From Microbacterium proteolyticum (GTDB taxonomy: Bacteria > Actinomycetota > Actinomycetes > Actinomycetales > Microbacteriaceae), in NCBI RefSeq assembly GCF_029639405.1, contig NZ_CP121274.1, forward strand, positions 3,162,001-3,226,000: 64,000 nt of DNA. Reading direction: 5' to 3'. Below, in pieces: positions 14,968-24,055 of this stretch (positions are counted from its first letter, which is position 1; every line of letters begins with the position of its first letter). The notes beneath the pieces are model-generated. The model worked only from the letters and a program-made list of their open reading frames with translations. It searched no databases and was not told the origin of the DNA. A program made the translations under genes and the position numbers.

Positions 14968-16394
14968 TCGGTCGCCGGCGCAGAGGACTCCCGCGAGCCG
15001 ATCACCCCCGGCCGTACCCGCATGTCCCGCACCTGCGTGCGACGCAGTTCGGCGTCCGCGCCGAGGTCGCGCGCGAGGGCGGGGCGAAGGCGGGACAGCC
15101 GGTCGACGAACGCGATCGGCAGCGTCAGGACCGTCACGACGGTCGCAGCCGTAGCCGTGGTGAGCGAACGCTCGCGCGTCAGCGCCGAGGTTCCGAGCCA
15201 ATCGCCGCGTTCCACCGTCCCCGGGAGAGGCTCGCCGTCGGGCCCGGTCAGGATCACCCGCCCCTCGAGCACCCGGCGGACGGATGAACCCATCTCGCCC
15301 GCCCGGTCGATCGTCTCCCCCATCCCGAACTGCTCGACGCGGCATTCCCGGAGCGCGTCGTCGCGGAGGGCATCGTCGAGGTGCAGCGCCCGCGCGGTGC
15401 TCTCGAGGGCGTGACCGAGCGCGGCCTCGCGCACCGCGGCATCCACGGGGATCTTGTCGAGAGAGAGCCCGCGGCGGCGAGCGGCGTACCAAAGCCAGGA
15501 ACGGAAGGTGCTCAGCGTGCTGTCGGCGTAGACCGGCGAGTCGAGCGGGATCGCGACGCTCCAGGAACCGCCTCCGGCGTTGGTGACCTCGATCTCGCCG
15601 CCTGGAGTCAGCGTCGGGAGGTCACCCGCCACCTCCCGCAGCGTCGCGATCAGGACGTGCGGAGGATCGGCGGGGGCGAATGTCGCGGTGGCGACCGCGG
15701 TGAACGGTCCCGGCGGACGGCTGAGGTTCAGGAACGACGCGTCGGCCAGGCCCGAGTTCGGGATGATCTGGAGACCCGAGCCGGTGTCGATGTGCAGGGC
15801 GCGCCAGTTCACCTCGACGACGCGTCCGGTCGTGCCCCCGGTCGTGATCCAATCCCCCTGACGGAAGGGCTGCTCGAACAGCACCAGCAGACCCGACACG
15901 ATGCCGCCGGCCGCGTTCTGCAACGCGAGGCCGATCACGATGGAGGTCACGCCGAGCGCGGCGATGACCCCCTCGACGTCGGCTTCCCACACCCACTGGA
16001 ACAGGAAGGCGACGCCGACGACGACGAGCAGGAGCCGCACGATCTCGATGAAGATCTGCGGAACGCGCTGCCGCCACGATCCGCGGTCGGCCGTGGCGAA
16101 GAGCGCGTAGTTCAGGACGCTCAGAGACAACAGGATGACGAGGAAGCCGAAGATCGTCGCCACGACGCGCGGCCACACGAGATCCTGGTCGGAGCGCGTG
16201 GCGAACACGAGCAGCCCGACGAGACCGCCGAACGGGACCACCCAGTTGCGCAGCAGGAGCAACGGCTTGACCGCCGGGCTCCGCCGCCGACGCAGGATGC
16301 CGATGACCTCCGTGAGGATCACCATCAGCACCGGCACCGCGACGACCGACGCGATCGCCCACCCGATCGCCGTCCCGTCGAACACGGGGGTCAT
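14961..16394 (-). CDS. MscS-family channel with C-terminal CNB-like domain
   Basis: 477 residues. Four or so membrane helices lead to the pore-lining MscS segment (GVTSIVIGLALQNAAGGIVSGLLVLFEQPFRQGDWI, residues 150-185). The beta/C-terminal MscS domain is followed by a cyclic-nucleotide-binding-like domain (residues 350-450). The phosphate-binding cassette is degenerate: GDWLGTSALTRERSLTTATAA lacks the usual FGE...RxA pattern. The ATG at 16394 shares its A with the upstream TGA (TGATG); a GTG at 16397 is also possible. It probably responds to the coupled cyclase-domain sensor rather than purely to membrane tension. Confidence 0.8.
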   Translation of the reverse strand: MTPVFDGTAIGWAIASVVAVPVLMVILTEVIGILRRRRSPAVKPLLLLRNWVVPFGGLVGLLVFATRSDQDLVWPRVVATIFGFLVILLSLSVLNYALFATADRGSWRQRVPQIFIEIVRLLLVVVGVAFLFQWVWEADVEGVIAALGVTSIVIGLALQNAAGGIVSGLLVLFEQPFRQGDWITTGGTTGRVVEVNWRALHIDTGSGLQIIPNSGLADASFLNLSRPPGPFTAVATATFAPADPPHVLIATLREVAGDLPTLTPGGEIEVTNAGGGSWSVAIPLDSPVYADSTLSTFRSWLWYAARRRGLSLDKIPVDAAVREAALGHALESTARALHLDDALRDDALRECRVEQFGMGETIDRAGEMGSSVRRVLEGRVILTGPDGEPLPGTVERGDWLGTSALTRERSLTTATAATVVTVLTLPIAFVDRLSRLRPALARDLGADAELRRTQVRDMRVRPGVIGSRESSAPATDQ

Positions 16395-18529
16395 CACGCC
16401 ACCCGCCAGACTGCTGTCGCCTGGCCGTCGACCTCGACGGCATCCGCCTCGACGAGGTCGAACAGGCCCTCGACGCGCGTGCGCACGGCATCCGTCACGA
16501 ACACCCCCGGCTCCTCCCCCGCGCGGCGCAGGCGCGAGGCCAGATGCACCGCGTCACCCCACAGGTCGTAGGCGAGACTCGCCCGCGCGACGATACCGCT
16601 GGTGACGCTGCCGGTGTCCACCCCGGCGCGCAGGTCGAGGGTCGCGCCCGTACGGTCGTTGAAGCGCTGCACGCTCTCGCGCATCCCGACGGCGAACTCG
16701 ACCGCGCGGCGCGCGTTGTCCACCCGCGGGACGGTCAGGCCGCTACTGGCGAGGTAGCCGCCACGGAGCGTGCGCACCGACTCGACCCCGCAGCGCGCGG
16801 CCACCTCGTCGAAACCGCGCATGAGGTCGTTCAACGCCGACGTCTCCTGCGCTCCGTCGAGGTCGCGTGAGAAGTCGTCGAACCCGAGGAGCTCGGCGAA
16901 GACGACGGCGACGTCGTCGTGCCGCTCGGCCAGCGTCTCGGCTCCCTCGCGATACTTCTCGGCGAGACTCTCGGGCATGATGCTGCGCAGCAGCCGCTCG
17001 TTCTCGTCACGCTGGTGGTCGATGAGCTCCTGCTTGAGGCGCAGCCCCGACGCCATCTCGTTGAACGACGACGCCAGGTCGGCCAGTTCGTCGGTACCTC
17101 GGGTCTCCACGCGCGTGTCGTAGTCGCCGTCCGACACCCGGCGCACGGCGGTCGCCAGGCGCCGGATGGGTCGGGTGAAGCTCTGCGACAGGATCAGCGA
17201 CAGCAGGCTCACCAGCAGCATCAGGCCGAGGGTCGAGAGCAGCAGCGTGCGGGTGAAGTCGGTGACGGGCGCGAACGCCTCCTGCGACTCCATGCGCGCC
17301 ACGATCACCCAGTCGACACCGTCGATGTCGAGCGGCGCGTACGCCGTGATGCTCTCGCCGCCGATGTAGTCCTGCGTGACTTCCGCCCCGGTCTGGCCCG
17401 CGACTGCCGCGTCCACCGCGGCGCCTCGCGTGGGTTGCAGCAGCACGGTGCCCCCCGCACGGACGATCTTGTCCGCGGTGTCGGCGGTCGTCCCGTCGGC
17501 GATCACGGCCGCGGCGTAACCGTCAGGATTCTGGATCAGGCTGCGCGAGTTCGACCGCATGAGGTGGTCGGCTCCGGCCAGGTACGTCTCCCCCGTCTCG
17601 CCGAATCCCTGCTTCTCCCACTCCCCGTAGCCCGTCATGACGTCGTTGATCCACTGGATCGGCACCTGCAAGGCCAGTACGCCCGTGATCCCCTCGTCAT
17701 CGCCGATCGGCGAGACGACCCACATGACTGGGAAGCCCAGCGCGGGCGTCCACTCCTCGATGTCGGTGGTCACGACGTCGTTCACGGAGTTCGCCGCGAC
17801 GACCTCGCTGAACCCCTTCGCCAGCTGGCTCTCGCGGAACGGCCCATCGGTGAGGTTCGAGCCGAGATCGACACCGCCCGCGGCGGTGTAGACCACGTCG
17901 CCGTCGAGATTGGCCACGACGACGTCGGTGTAGCCCACCGTCTTCACGAGCTCGGAGAAATAGGAGTCGGCCTCGAGGTAGGCCTGCGAGTACGGGCTCC
18001 CGTCGCCGGGGTCGGACACCGGACGGTCGGCGGCCCCGTCCTGACGGGTGAAGAGGTACTGCGCCACGCGGCCCGCGGGAGAGGGGGGCACGAAAGCCCG
18101 ATCCGCGAAGTCCTCGCCGGTCGCCCCCTCCAGTCGCGGCAGGAAGGTGTCGGCGTAGAACGACGACAGCGCGGCATCCTCCGTGGAGGTGAGCGTGCGA
18201 CCAGCGAGCTCGTCCCAGCCGGCGTTGAGGGCGACGGAAGCCCCGCGGGCGCTGGCGTTGTTACTCGCCAGCGCGGACTCGCGCTGCACCTCGCCGAGCA
18301 GCGACGTGATCTCGCCCGTACGGAGTTCGCGCATCGCGGTGAGCTTGTCGACCACCTCGGCACGCAGGGATTCCCGCCCGTTGACGTACCCGACCGCCCC
18401 GACCACCGCAGCACTGACCAGGCTCACCGCCAGCAGCATGATCAGGAGCCGGGACTGGATACTCAGGCCCCCGCGTCGTCTCTCGTCCGTGCGCGCGCCT
18501 GCGGAATCGTCATGCCCCATGTCGCTCAC
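16394..18529 (-). CDS. Cache-HAMP sensor with degenerate class III cyclase domain
   Basis: 711 residues: N-terminal membrane helix (residues 27-48), a large extracytoplasmic double-Cache-like domain to about 400, a second helix (LLLSTLGLMLLVSLLSLIL), a HAMP domain (RPIRRLATAVRRVSDGDYD), then a class III nucleotide cyclase fold. By eye, key residues differ from active cyclases. The first metal Asp is Glu (FAELLGF), the second is Gly (RTLRGGYLAS), and the transition-state Asn is His (DAVHLASRL), while the Arg remains. It may be inactive or ligand-sensing. Its stop is fused to the start of the channel gene. Confidence 0.8.
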   Translation of the reverse strand: MSDMGHDDSAGARTDERRRGGLSIQSRLLIMLLAVSLVSAAVVGAVGYVNGRESLRAEVVDKLTAMRELRTGEITSLLGEVQRESALASNNASARGASVALNAGWDELAGRTLTSTEDAALSSFYADTFLPRLEGATGEDFADRAFVPPSPAGRVAQYLFTRQDGAADRPVSDPGDGSPYSQAYLEADSYFSELVKTVGYTDVVVANLDGDVVYTAAGGVDLGSNLTDGPFRESQLAKGFSEVVAANSVNDVVTTDIEEWTPALGFPVMWVVSPIGDDEGITGVLALQVPIQWINDVMTGYGEWEKQGFGETGETYLAGADHLMRSNSRSLIQNPDGYAAAVIADGTTADTADKIVRAGGTVLLQPTRGAAVDAAVAGQTGAEVTQDYIGGESITAYAPLDIDGVDWVIVARMESQEAFAPVTDFTRTLLLSTLGLMLLVSLLSLILSQSFTRPIRRLATAVRRVSDGDYDTRVETRGTDELADLASSFNEMASGLRLKQELIDHQRDENERLLRSIMPESLAEKYREGAETLAERHDDVAVVFAELLGFDDFSRDLDGAQETSALNDLMRGFDEVAARCGVESVRTLRGGYLASSGLTVPRVDNARRAVEFAVGMRESVQRFNDRTGATLDLRAGVDTGSVTSGIVARASLAYDLWGDAVHLASRLRRAGEEPGVFVTDAVRTRVEGLFDLVEADAVEVDGQATAVWRVA

Positions 18530-18579
18530 AGTACGGAGGGAAGGGTCGTTTCACCCCGCTTTTCGCCCCGTGGCGGAAA

Positions 18580-18999
18580 TCAAGGGGCGACGACGTCGAC
18601 AGTGAAGCGGATCTCTCGACCGTCCGGAGCGGTGAGTGTCGCCGTCGTCGATCCGATTCCCCTCGCGACGAAGCCGGGGCGGAACGTCGCCCCCTCGTCG
18701 GAGCCGCCCGCCGAGAACTCGGCGATCGCGACGTCGGCGGTCGTCCCGTGCCACTGGTCCTCGGTGCCGTCCTCGACGGCGATGACGAGCGCGGTTCCGA
18801 TGACGACGGCGATGTCGGTGCCGTCGAGCTGGCCGGGCGACACGATCGTCGGAGGAAGAGCCTGCAGACCCGGGGTCGCGGTCGTGCTCGACGCCGGTGC
18901 GGGAGCGGCGGGAACCGCAGGCTCGGTGGTCGCCGTGCAGCCGCTCGTGATCAGCGCGACAGCGATCACGGCAGCGACGGCGAAGGAGGAGCGGATCAC
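18580..18999 (-). CDS. Small secreted lipoprotein
   Basis: 139 residues. A signal peptide with lipobox LITSGC (cysteine near residue 21) is followed by a Pro/Ala-rich linker and an 80-residue beta-rich domain (GTDIAVVIGTALVIAVEDG to the end). No family is recognised. The gene ends 50 bases upstream of the cyclase-sensor start on the same strand, so it could share a transcript with the sensor and channel. The extracellular location would suit a partner of the Cache domain, but that is only position. Confidence 0.7.
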   Translation of the reverse strand: MIRSSFAVAAVIAVALITSGCTATTEPAVPAAPAPASSTTATPGLQALPPTIVSPGQLDGTDIAVVIGTALVIAVEDGTEDQWHGTTADVAIAEFSAGGSDEGATFRPGFVARGIGSTTATLTAPDGREIRFTVDVVAP

Positions 19000-19150
19000 G
19001 CCGACCCCCTTTCCGAATCACACCTGGATCGGATGCTATCGCGACGCGCGGTCGGCGACGTCCTCTCCGGGCGAGGCGTCTGCGGCCACACATTGACGCC
19101 GTGTTGCGCGTGCGGCCGCGCCGCGGCGCGCGGTGGACCACCATGTACGA

Positions 19151-21442
19151 GTGACGCGAACGCAGGAGAGCACCGCCCACTGGGGGACGTTCCAGGTCGA
19201 GATCTCGGACGACGGCCGCGCGGTCGTCGAGACGCGACCGTATCCGGACGACCCGGATGCCGCCCCGGCGATCGCCGCGGTCGCCGAAGGGCTCCGTCAC
19301 CCGTCGCGCGTCACGCGTCCCGCGGTCCGCCGTCGCTGGCTGGAACGGGGCCCGGGCCCCGACCCCCTCCGCGGCTCCCCCGACGACCCGTACGTCGAGG
19401 TCGACTGGGACGAAGCCCTCGACCTCCTCGCGGACGAGCTCCGTCGTGTGCGCGCCGCCCACGGAAACCGGGCGATCTTCGGCGGATCGTACGGCTGGGG
19501 AAGCGCCGGGAGATTCCATCACGCGCAGAGCCAGTTGCACCGGTTCCTCAACTCCATCGGCGGTTACACCCGCTCGATCAACGACTACAGTCGCGGCGCG
19601 AGCCTCGTCCTGCTCCCCCATCTCATCGGGCCGATCGGTATGCGCGAGCTGCGCAACCGCCCGCCGTCCTGGGGACACATCGCCGAGCACACCGACCTGC
19701 TGATCGCCTTCGGAGGACTCCGCCGATCCAACACCTGGGTCGTGCCGGGCGGGCACGACCGCCACGTGGGGACGCGTTTGGCGCGGGACGCCGCCGCTTC
19801 GACCCGCATCGTGTCCGTCTCGGCCCAGCGCGACGACACCCTGACCGAACTGGATGCCGAGTGGGTCGGCATCCGCCCCGGAACCGACACCGCGGTGCTG
19901 CTCGCCCTCACCCACACGCTGGTGGCGGAGGGGCTCGCCGACGATGCCTTCCTCGCAACGCACACGGTCGGCGCCGACCGCGTCCGGGCCTACCTCCGTG
20001 GCGAGACCGACGGCGTCGAGAAGACGCCGGAATGGGCGGAAGCGCTCAGCGGGGTTCCGGCCCGGACGATCCGCGACCTCGCCCGGCGCGCGGCCTCAGG
20101 ACGCACCCTCGTGAACGTGACCTATTCCCTGCAGCGCGCGGAGCACGGAGAGCAGGCGGTGTTCGCGGCGGTGACGTTCGCCGGGTTCCTCGGCCAGATC
20201 GGACTGCCCGGCGGCGGGTTCACCCACGGGTACGGGTCGATGGGCGACTACGGCGTGGGCGTCGCGCCCGTCCCCCTGCCGACCTTCCCGCAGGGCCGGA
20301 ACCCGGTCACGGACTTCATCCCGTGCGCGCGCATCACCGACCTCCTGCTCCACGGCGGTGAAACGATCCCCTACGACGGCGGGACGCTCGATCTCCCCGA
20401 CATCCGGCTCGTGTACTGGGCGGGCGGCAACCCCTTCCACCATCACCAGGATCTCCGTCGCCTCAGCGAGGCCCTCACCGGGGTCGACACGCTCGTGGTC
20501 AACGAGTTCCACTGGACCCCGACGGCCCGCCACGCCGACATCGTGCTGCCCGCGGCGACCGGCCTCGAACGAGACGACCTCGCGGCCGGCGCCGGCGACA
20601 CCCGCCTGCGCACCATGCCGCGGGCCGTCGAGCCCGTCGGCGACGCGCGCGAGGAGTTCTGGATCTACGACCAGCTCGCCCGGCGACTGGATGCCGACTA
20701 CGCCGAGGGCCGCGACAGTCGCGAGTGGCTGGAGAAGATCTACGAGGACTGGCGCGAGCGTCCGGACACCCCGGACGCCCCTCCGTTCGCCGACTTCTGG
20801 CGGGACGGCGGCACGCCTCTCCCCCAGCATCACTACCGGGACGGCGCGTTCACCGACTTCCGCGCGGATCCCGTCGCGCACCCGCTCGACACCCCGAGCG
20901 GCCGCATCGAGCTGTTCTCCGCCACCCTCGACGGATTCGGACTCGACGACACCGCCGGGCACGCCGTGTGGATCGACACCGCGGAGGCGGCGGGTTCGCC
21001 CTACGACCTGCAGCTGCTGTGCACGCAGCCGTCGCACCGGCTGCACAGCCAGCTCGACATGGCCGCCCCCAGCCGCTCGACCAAGGTCGCCGGGCGCGAA
21101 CCCGTCCGGCTGCATCCCGAAGATGCGGCGGCACGGGGACTGACCGACGGCGACCTCGCGATCGTGCGCAGCGCTCAGGGCAGCCTGCTCGCCGGCGTCG
21201 TGACCACCGACACGCTGCTACCGGGCGTCGCGCGGATGCACACGGGAGCCTGGTACGACCCCAGCGCGCCGCGGATCGCCGACTGCATCAACGGCAACGT
21301 CAACGTCCTCACGAAGGACATCGGCACCTCGCACCTCACGCAGGCCTCGAGCGGCGCGCGGGTGGCCGTGTCGATCGCGCGGTACGACGGGGAGGTGCCG
21401 CCGATCCGGGCGTACGAACCGCCGCCCCTGGCGACGCGCTGA
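19151..21442 (+). CDS. Molybdopterin oxidoreductase, biotin/DMSO sulfoxide reductase type
   Basis: 763 residues of the DMSO reductase superfamily. The N-terminus (STAHWGTFQVEISDDGR) lacks the Cys motif for an Fe-S cluster, and the molybdenum ligand is likely the Ser in NDYSRGAS (about residue 147), as in BisC/TorA/DorA enzymes. FGGSYGWGSAGRFHHAQSQ, YWAGGNPFHHHQDL and the C-terminal NVLTKDIGTSHLTQASSG are further signatures. There is no Tat signal, so a cytoplasmic BisC-like enzyme reducing biotin or methionine sulfoxide is likely. The start is uncertain (GTG 19151 or 19133). No ribosome site is clear. Confidence 0.85.
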   Translation: MTRTQESTAHWGTFQVEISDDGRAVVETRPYPDDPDAAPAIAAVAEGLRHPSRVTRPAVRRRWLERGPGPDPLRGSPDDPYVEVDWDEALDLLADELRRVRAAHGNRAIFGGSYGWGSAGRFHHAQSQLHRFLNSIGGYTRSINDYSRGASLVLLPHLIGPIGMRELRNRPPSWGHIAEHTDLLIAFGGLRRSNTWVVPGGHDRHVGTRLARDAAASTRIVSVSAQRDDTLTELDAEWVGIRPGTDTAVLLALTHTLVAEGLADDAFLATHTVGADRVRAYLRGETDGVEKTPEWAEALSGVPARTIRDLARRAASGRTLVNVTYSLQRAEHGEQAVFAAVTFAGFLGQIGLPGGGFTHGYGSMGDYGVGVAPVPLPTFPQGRNPVTDFIPCARITDLLLHGGETIPYDGGTLDLPDIRLVYWAGGNPFHHHQDLRRLSEALTGVDTLVVNEFHWTPTARHADIVLPAATGLERDDLAAGAGDTRLRTMPRAVEPVGDAREEFWIYDQLARRLDADYAEGRDSREWLEKIYEDWRERPDTPDAPPFADFWRDGGTPLPQHHYRDGAFTDFRADPVAHPLDTPSGRIELFSATLDGFGLDDTAGHAVWIDTAEAAGSPYDLQLLCTQPSHRLHSQLDMAAPSRSTKVAGREPVRLHPEDAAARGLTDGDLAIVRSAQGSLLAGVVTTDTLLPGVARMHTGAWYDPSAPRIADCINGNVNVLTKDIGTSHLTQASSGARVAVSIARYDGEVPPIRAYEPPPLATR

Positions 21443-21450
21443 GACAGGCG

Positions 21451-22137
21451 TCAGCGTGTCAGCGTGTAGACGAGCTGAAGCGATCCCCCGGCGGTGACGT
21501 TCACGTCGGCGGTGATGCCCAGACCCTCGGATGCCACCTCGGGAAGACTCACGGTGGATGCCACGCCCTCATCGCGCGCCGCGTCGCCGACCTGGTCGCC
21601 CAACGTCGCGAGGTCGGCATCCGTCCAGCCCCACGCGGTCGCACGGGAGCGGAGATCCGCGGAGATCGTCGACCACGACCCGCTGGACGGGGGCTCGACG
21701 GAGATGCGGGTCACGCTGTCCTGTCCGGTCGTGATCTCGAAGTGCGACACTCCCCCGAAGGTGATGTCCTCGCCGCCCGTCCGGATATCGAGCGACAGCG
21801 GGACGAGCGTGTCGACGGCGGTGGTGCCGGCGAGGGGAAGACCGAGATCGGATGCCGAGGTAGTCGACGACAGATCGACGGTCACTCGTCCCTGCCGGTT
21901 GAAGAAGTCCTGACCCGCCTGATCGAAGCGCGACTGGCCGTCGGGCAGCTGCTGATCGGACGCGGCGACCGGAGATTCCTCGGTCCACCACGAGGTGTTC
22001 ATGGCGTAGGCACCCACCCCGATCACCGCGCAGATGACCGCCGCGATGGCCAGGGTGATCCACGTCAGCAGCCGGTTCTTCCGCGCGGCGCGCGCGCTCG
22101 GCGATTCTTTTCGCGGGCGAGTGGCGGTGGAAGTCAT
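21451..22137 (-). CDS. Membrane-anchored hypothetical protein
   Basis: 228 residues. A basic cytoplasmic tail (RKESPSARAARKNR) and one membrane helix (residues 24-46) precede an extracytoplasmic domain rich in Thr/Ser/Asp with no recognised fold. The C-terminal part (ADVNVTAGGSLQLVYTLTR) looks beta-stranded. It is convergent with the molybdoenzyme, with stops eight bases apart. Function unknown. Confidence 0.7.
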   Translation of the reverse strand: MTSTATRPRKESPSARAARKNRLLTWITLAIAAVICAVIGVGAYAMNTSWWTEESPVAASDQQLPDGQSRFDQAGQDFFNRQGRVTVDLSSTTSASDLGLPLAGTTAVDTLVPLSLDIRTGGEDITFGGVSHFEITTGQDSVTRISVEPPSSGSWSTISADLRSRATAWGWTDADLATLGDQVGDAARDEGVASTVSLPEVASEGLGITADVNVTAGGSLQLVYTLTR

Positions 22138-22203
22138 GCTTCGTGCCTATCAAAGCTCGCGCAAAGCCTCTAGGGGCTCCAGAATCCTCGGAGGAAAAGC
22201 AAG

Positions 22204-22242
22204 AGCCCCGGCTCTTCGCAGAAATGCGATGTGACCGGGGCT
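22204..22242 (-). terminator. Terminator after tRNA-Gln
   Basis: Minus-strand stem AGCCCCGG / CCGGGGCT with an inner hairpin (TCGCA / TGCGA), followed by CTTGCTTTTCC. It ends the tRNA-Gln transcript. The remaining bases between 22138 and 22531 hold the tRNA and one more hairpin and no gene. Confidence 0.75.
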
Positions 22243-22251
22243 TTCGTCTTG

Positions 22252-22323
22252 CTGGGGTACCTGGACTCGAACCAAGAACAACGGAACCAGAAACCGCCGT
22301 GTTGCCAATTACACCATACCCCA
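22252..22323 (-). tRNA. tRNA-Gln (CTG)
   Basis: 72-nt minus-strand tRNA. Acceptor TGGGGTA pairs with TACCCCA, with discriminator G and no encoded CCA. The D-arm contains GGTGTAATTGGCAAC. The anticodon loop TTCTGGT gives CTG. The T-arm is CTTGGTTCGAGTCCAGG. It lies 208 bases downstream of gltX on the same strand. Confidence 0.95.
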
Positions 22324-22432
22324 AGGCGCTGAACCGAAGTTCGTGCCGAGGATCAAGCTTACGTGACGCGGGGCTGAGCGCCAAACCGGCGCCCACCCGC
22401 GCGCGTCGCGCGGCACGGTGACCCCCGCTTCG

Positions 22433-22483
22433 GTGTCCAGAACACGCGGATGCCGGGGCGTGGCATCCGCGTGTCTTGGACAC
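22433..22483. terminator. Long hairpin between gltX and tRNA-Gln
   Basis: Inverted arms of 22 bases (about 22433-22454 and 22462-22483) with two mismatches and a short GGGGCGT loop. They contain GGATGCC/GGCATCC. It probably ends the gltX transcript; no T-run is seen. Confidence 0.65.
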
Positions 22484-22531
22484 TCGACGAAGAACGCGGG
22501 GGCCGCGGCGGAACGCACGCGCGACCCGGGC

Positions 22532-24046
22532 TCAGCCCAGGTGCTGCACCAGGGCGTCGAGGCGGCGGAGGGTCGCGGCCTTGCCGAGCAGCTCCATCGA
22601 CTCGAACAGCGGCGGCGACACGCGGCGTCCCGTCAGTGCGACGCGGGGCGGGCCGTAGGCGACGCGCGGCTTCAGGCCGAGTTCGTCGACGAGCGCGGCG
22701 GACAGCGCCTCTTGCACGGCCGCGGCGGTGAACTCCCCCTCGGGGACGAGCTCGAGCGCCCCGACGGAGGCCACGAGCACCTCGCCCGCGTTCGCGGGGA
22801 GACCCTTGAGCGCATCCTCCGCGTACGACACCTCGTCGACGAAGAGGAACCCGAGCATCCCCGGGACCTCGCCGAGCAGCTGCACACGCTCCTGCACCAG
22901 AGGCGCGGCCGCGGCGATGATCGCGCGGTGCTCCTCGGACGGCTCCTCGGACACGTACCCGGCTGCAGCGAGGTACGGCACGATGCGAGCGGCGAAGTCG
23001 TCGGCATCCAGCATCCGGATGTGGTCGCCGTTGATCGCCTCGGCCTTCTTCTGGTCGAAGCGGGCCGGGTTGGGGTTCACGTCCGCGATGTCGAAGGCCG
23101 CGACCATCTCGTCGAGCGAGAACACGTCGCGGTCGCTCGAGAGCGACCAGCCGAGCAGCGACAGGTAGTTGAGCAGACCCTCGTGGATGAAGCCCTTCTC
23201 GCGCTGCAGGAACAGATCGGCCTGCGGGTCGCGCTTCGACAGCTTCTTGTTACCGGTCTCCCCCAGCACCAGCGGCATGTGGCCGAAGCGCGGGATGAAC
23301 GTTGTGACGCCGGCATCCACGAGCGCCGAATACAGCGCGAGCTGCCGCGCGGTCGACGGCATGAGGTCTTCGCCGCGGATGACGTGGGTGATGCCCATGA
23401 GCGCGTCGTCGACGGGGTTCACGAACGGGTAGAGCGGGACTCCGCCGGCCCGCACGAGCACGAAGTCGGGGAACGAGCCCGCGGGGAACGTGACCTCGCC
23501 GCGGATCAGGTCGACGTAGCTGAGGTCGTGATCGGGCACGCGCAGTCGCCACGCGGGCTGACGCCCCTCGGCGCGGAAGGCGGCCTTCTGCTCGTCGGTG
23601 AGGTCGCGATCGTAGTTGTCGTAGCCGAGCTGCTTCGCGCGGCCGTTGGCCTCGTTGCGCGCGTCGATCTCCTCCGCCGTGGAGTAGCTCTCGTAGACGG
23701 CACCGGCGGCGATCAGCTTGTCGAGGACCTCGCGGTAGATCTCGTGGCGCTGCGACTGCCGGTACGGGGCGTGGGGTCCGCCGACTTCGACACCCTCGTC
23801 CCAGTCGATGTTCATCCAGCGCAGGGCTTCGAGGAGCTGCTGGTAGCTCTCCTCGCTGTCGCGGGCGGCATCCGTGTCTTCGATGCGGAAGACGAGCGTG
23901 CCGCCGTTGTGGCGCGCGTAGGCCCAGTTGAACAGGACGGTGCGGATGAGACCGACGTGCGGCAGCCCCGTCGGGGAGGGGCAGAACCGGACGCGGACGT
24001 CGGCGCCGGTGGCGGTCGTGGTGCGGGGATCGGGTGTGGCAGACAC
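22532..24046 (-). CDS. gltX: Glutamyl-tRNA synthetase
   Basis: 504 residues, class I synthetase. The HIGH-equivalent is [11 protein letters not shown] (His30), and the KMSKS-equivalent is [12 protein letters not shown]. Actinobacteria generally lack GlnRS, so this enzyme should also misacylate tRNA-Gln for later amidation by GatCAB (family knowledge). The GTG start at 24046 follows a G-rich site. It begins nine bases after the LysR gene stop. Its closest downstream RNA is tRNA-Gln. Confidence 0.95.
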   Translation of the reverse strand: MSATPDPRTTTATGADVRVRFCPSPTGLPHVGLIRTVLFNWAYARHNGGTLVFRIEDTDAARDSEESYQQLLEALRWMNIDWDEGVEVGGPHAPYRQSQRHEIYREVLDKLIAAGAVYESYSTAEEIDARNEANGRAKQLGYDNYDRDLTDEQKAAFRAEGRQPAWRLRVPDHDLSYVDLIRGEVTFPAGSFPDFVLVRAGGVPLYPFVNPVDDALMGITHVIRGEDLMPSTARQLALYSALVDAGVTTFIPRFGHMPLVLGETGNKKLSKRDPQADLFLQREKGFIHEGLLNYLSLLGWSLSSDRDVFSLDEMVAAFDIADVNPNPARFDQKKAEAINGDHIRMLDADDFAARIVPYLAAAGYVSEEPSEEHRAIIAAAAPLVQERVQLLGEVPGMLGFLFVDEVSYAEDALKGLPANAGEVLVASVGALELVPEGEFTAAAVQEALSAALVDELGLKPRVAYGPPRVALTGRRVSPPLFESMELLGKAATLRRLDALVQHLG

Positions 24047-24055
24047 CCCCCGATC

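Noticed and set aside
16919..19096. 725-codon + strand frame opposite the cyclase sensor
   Set aside because: Composition (Arg, Gly, His, Val repeats) and lack of any domain mark it as a shadow.
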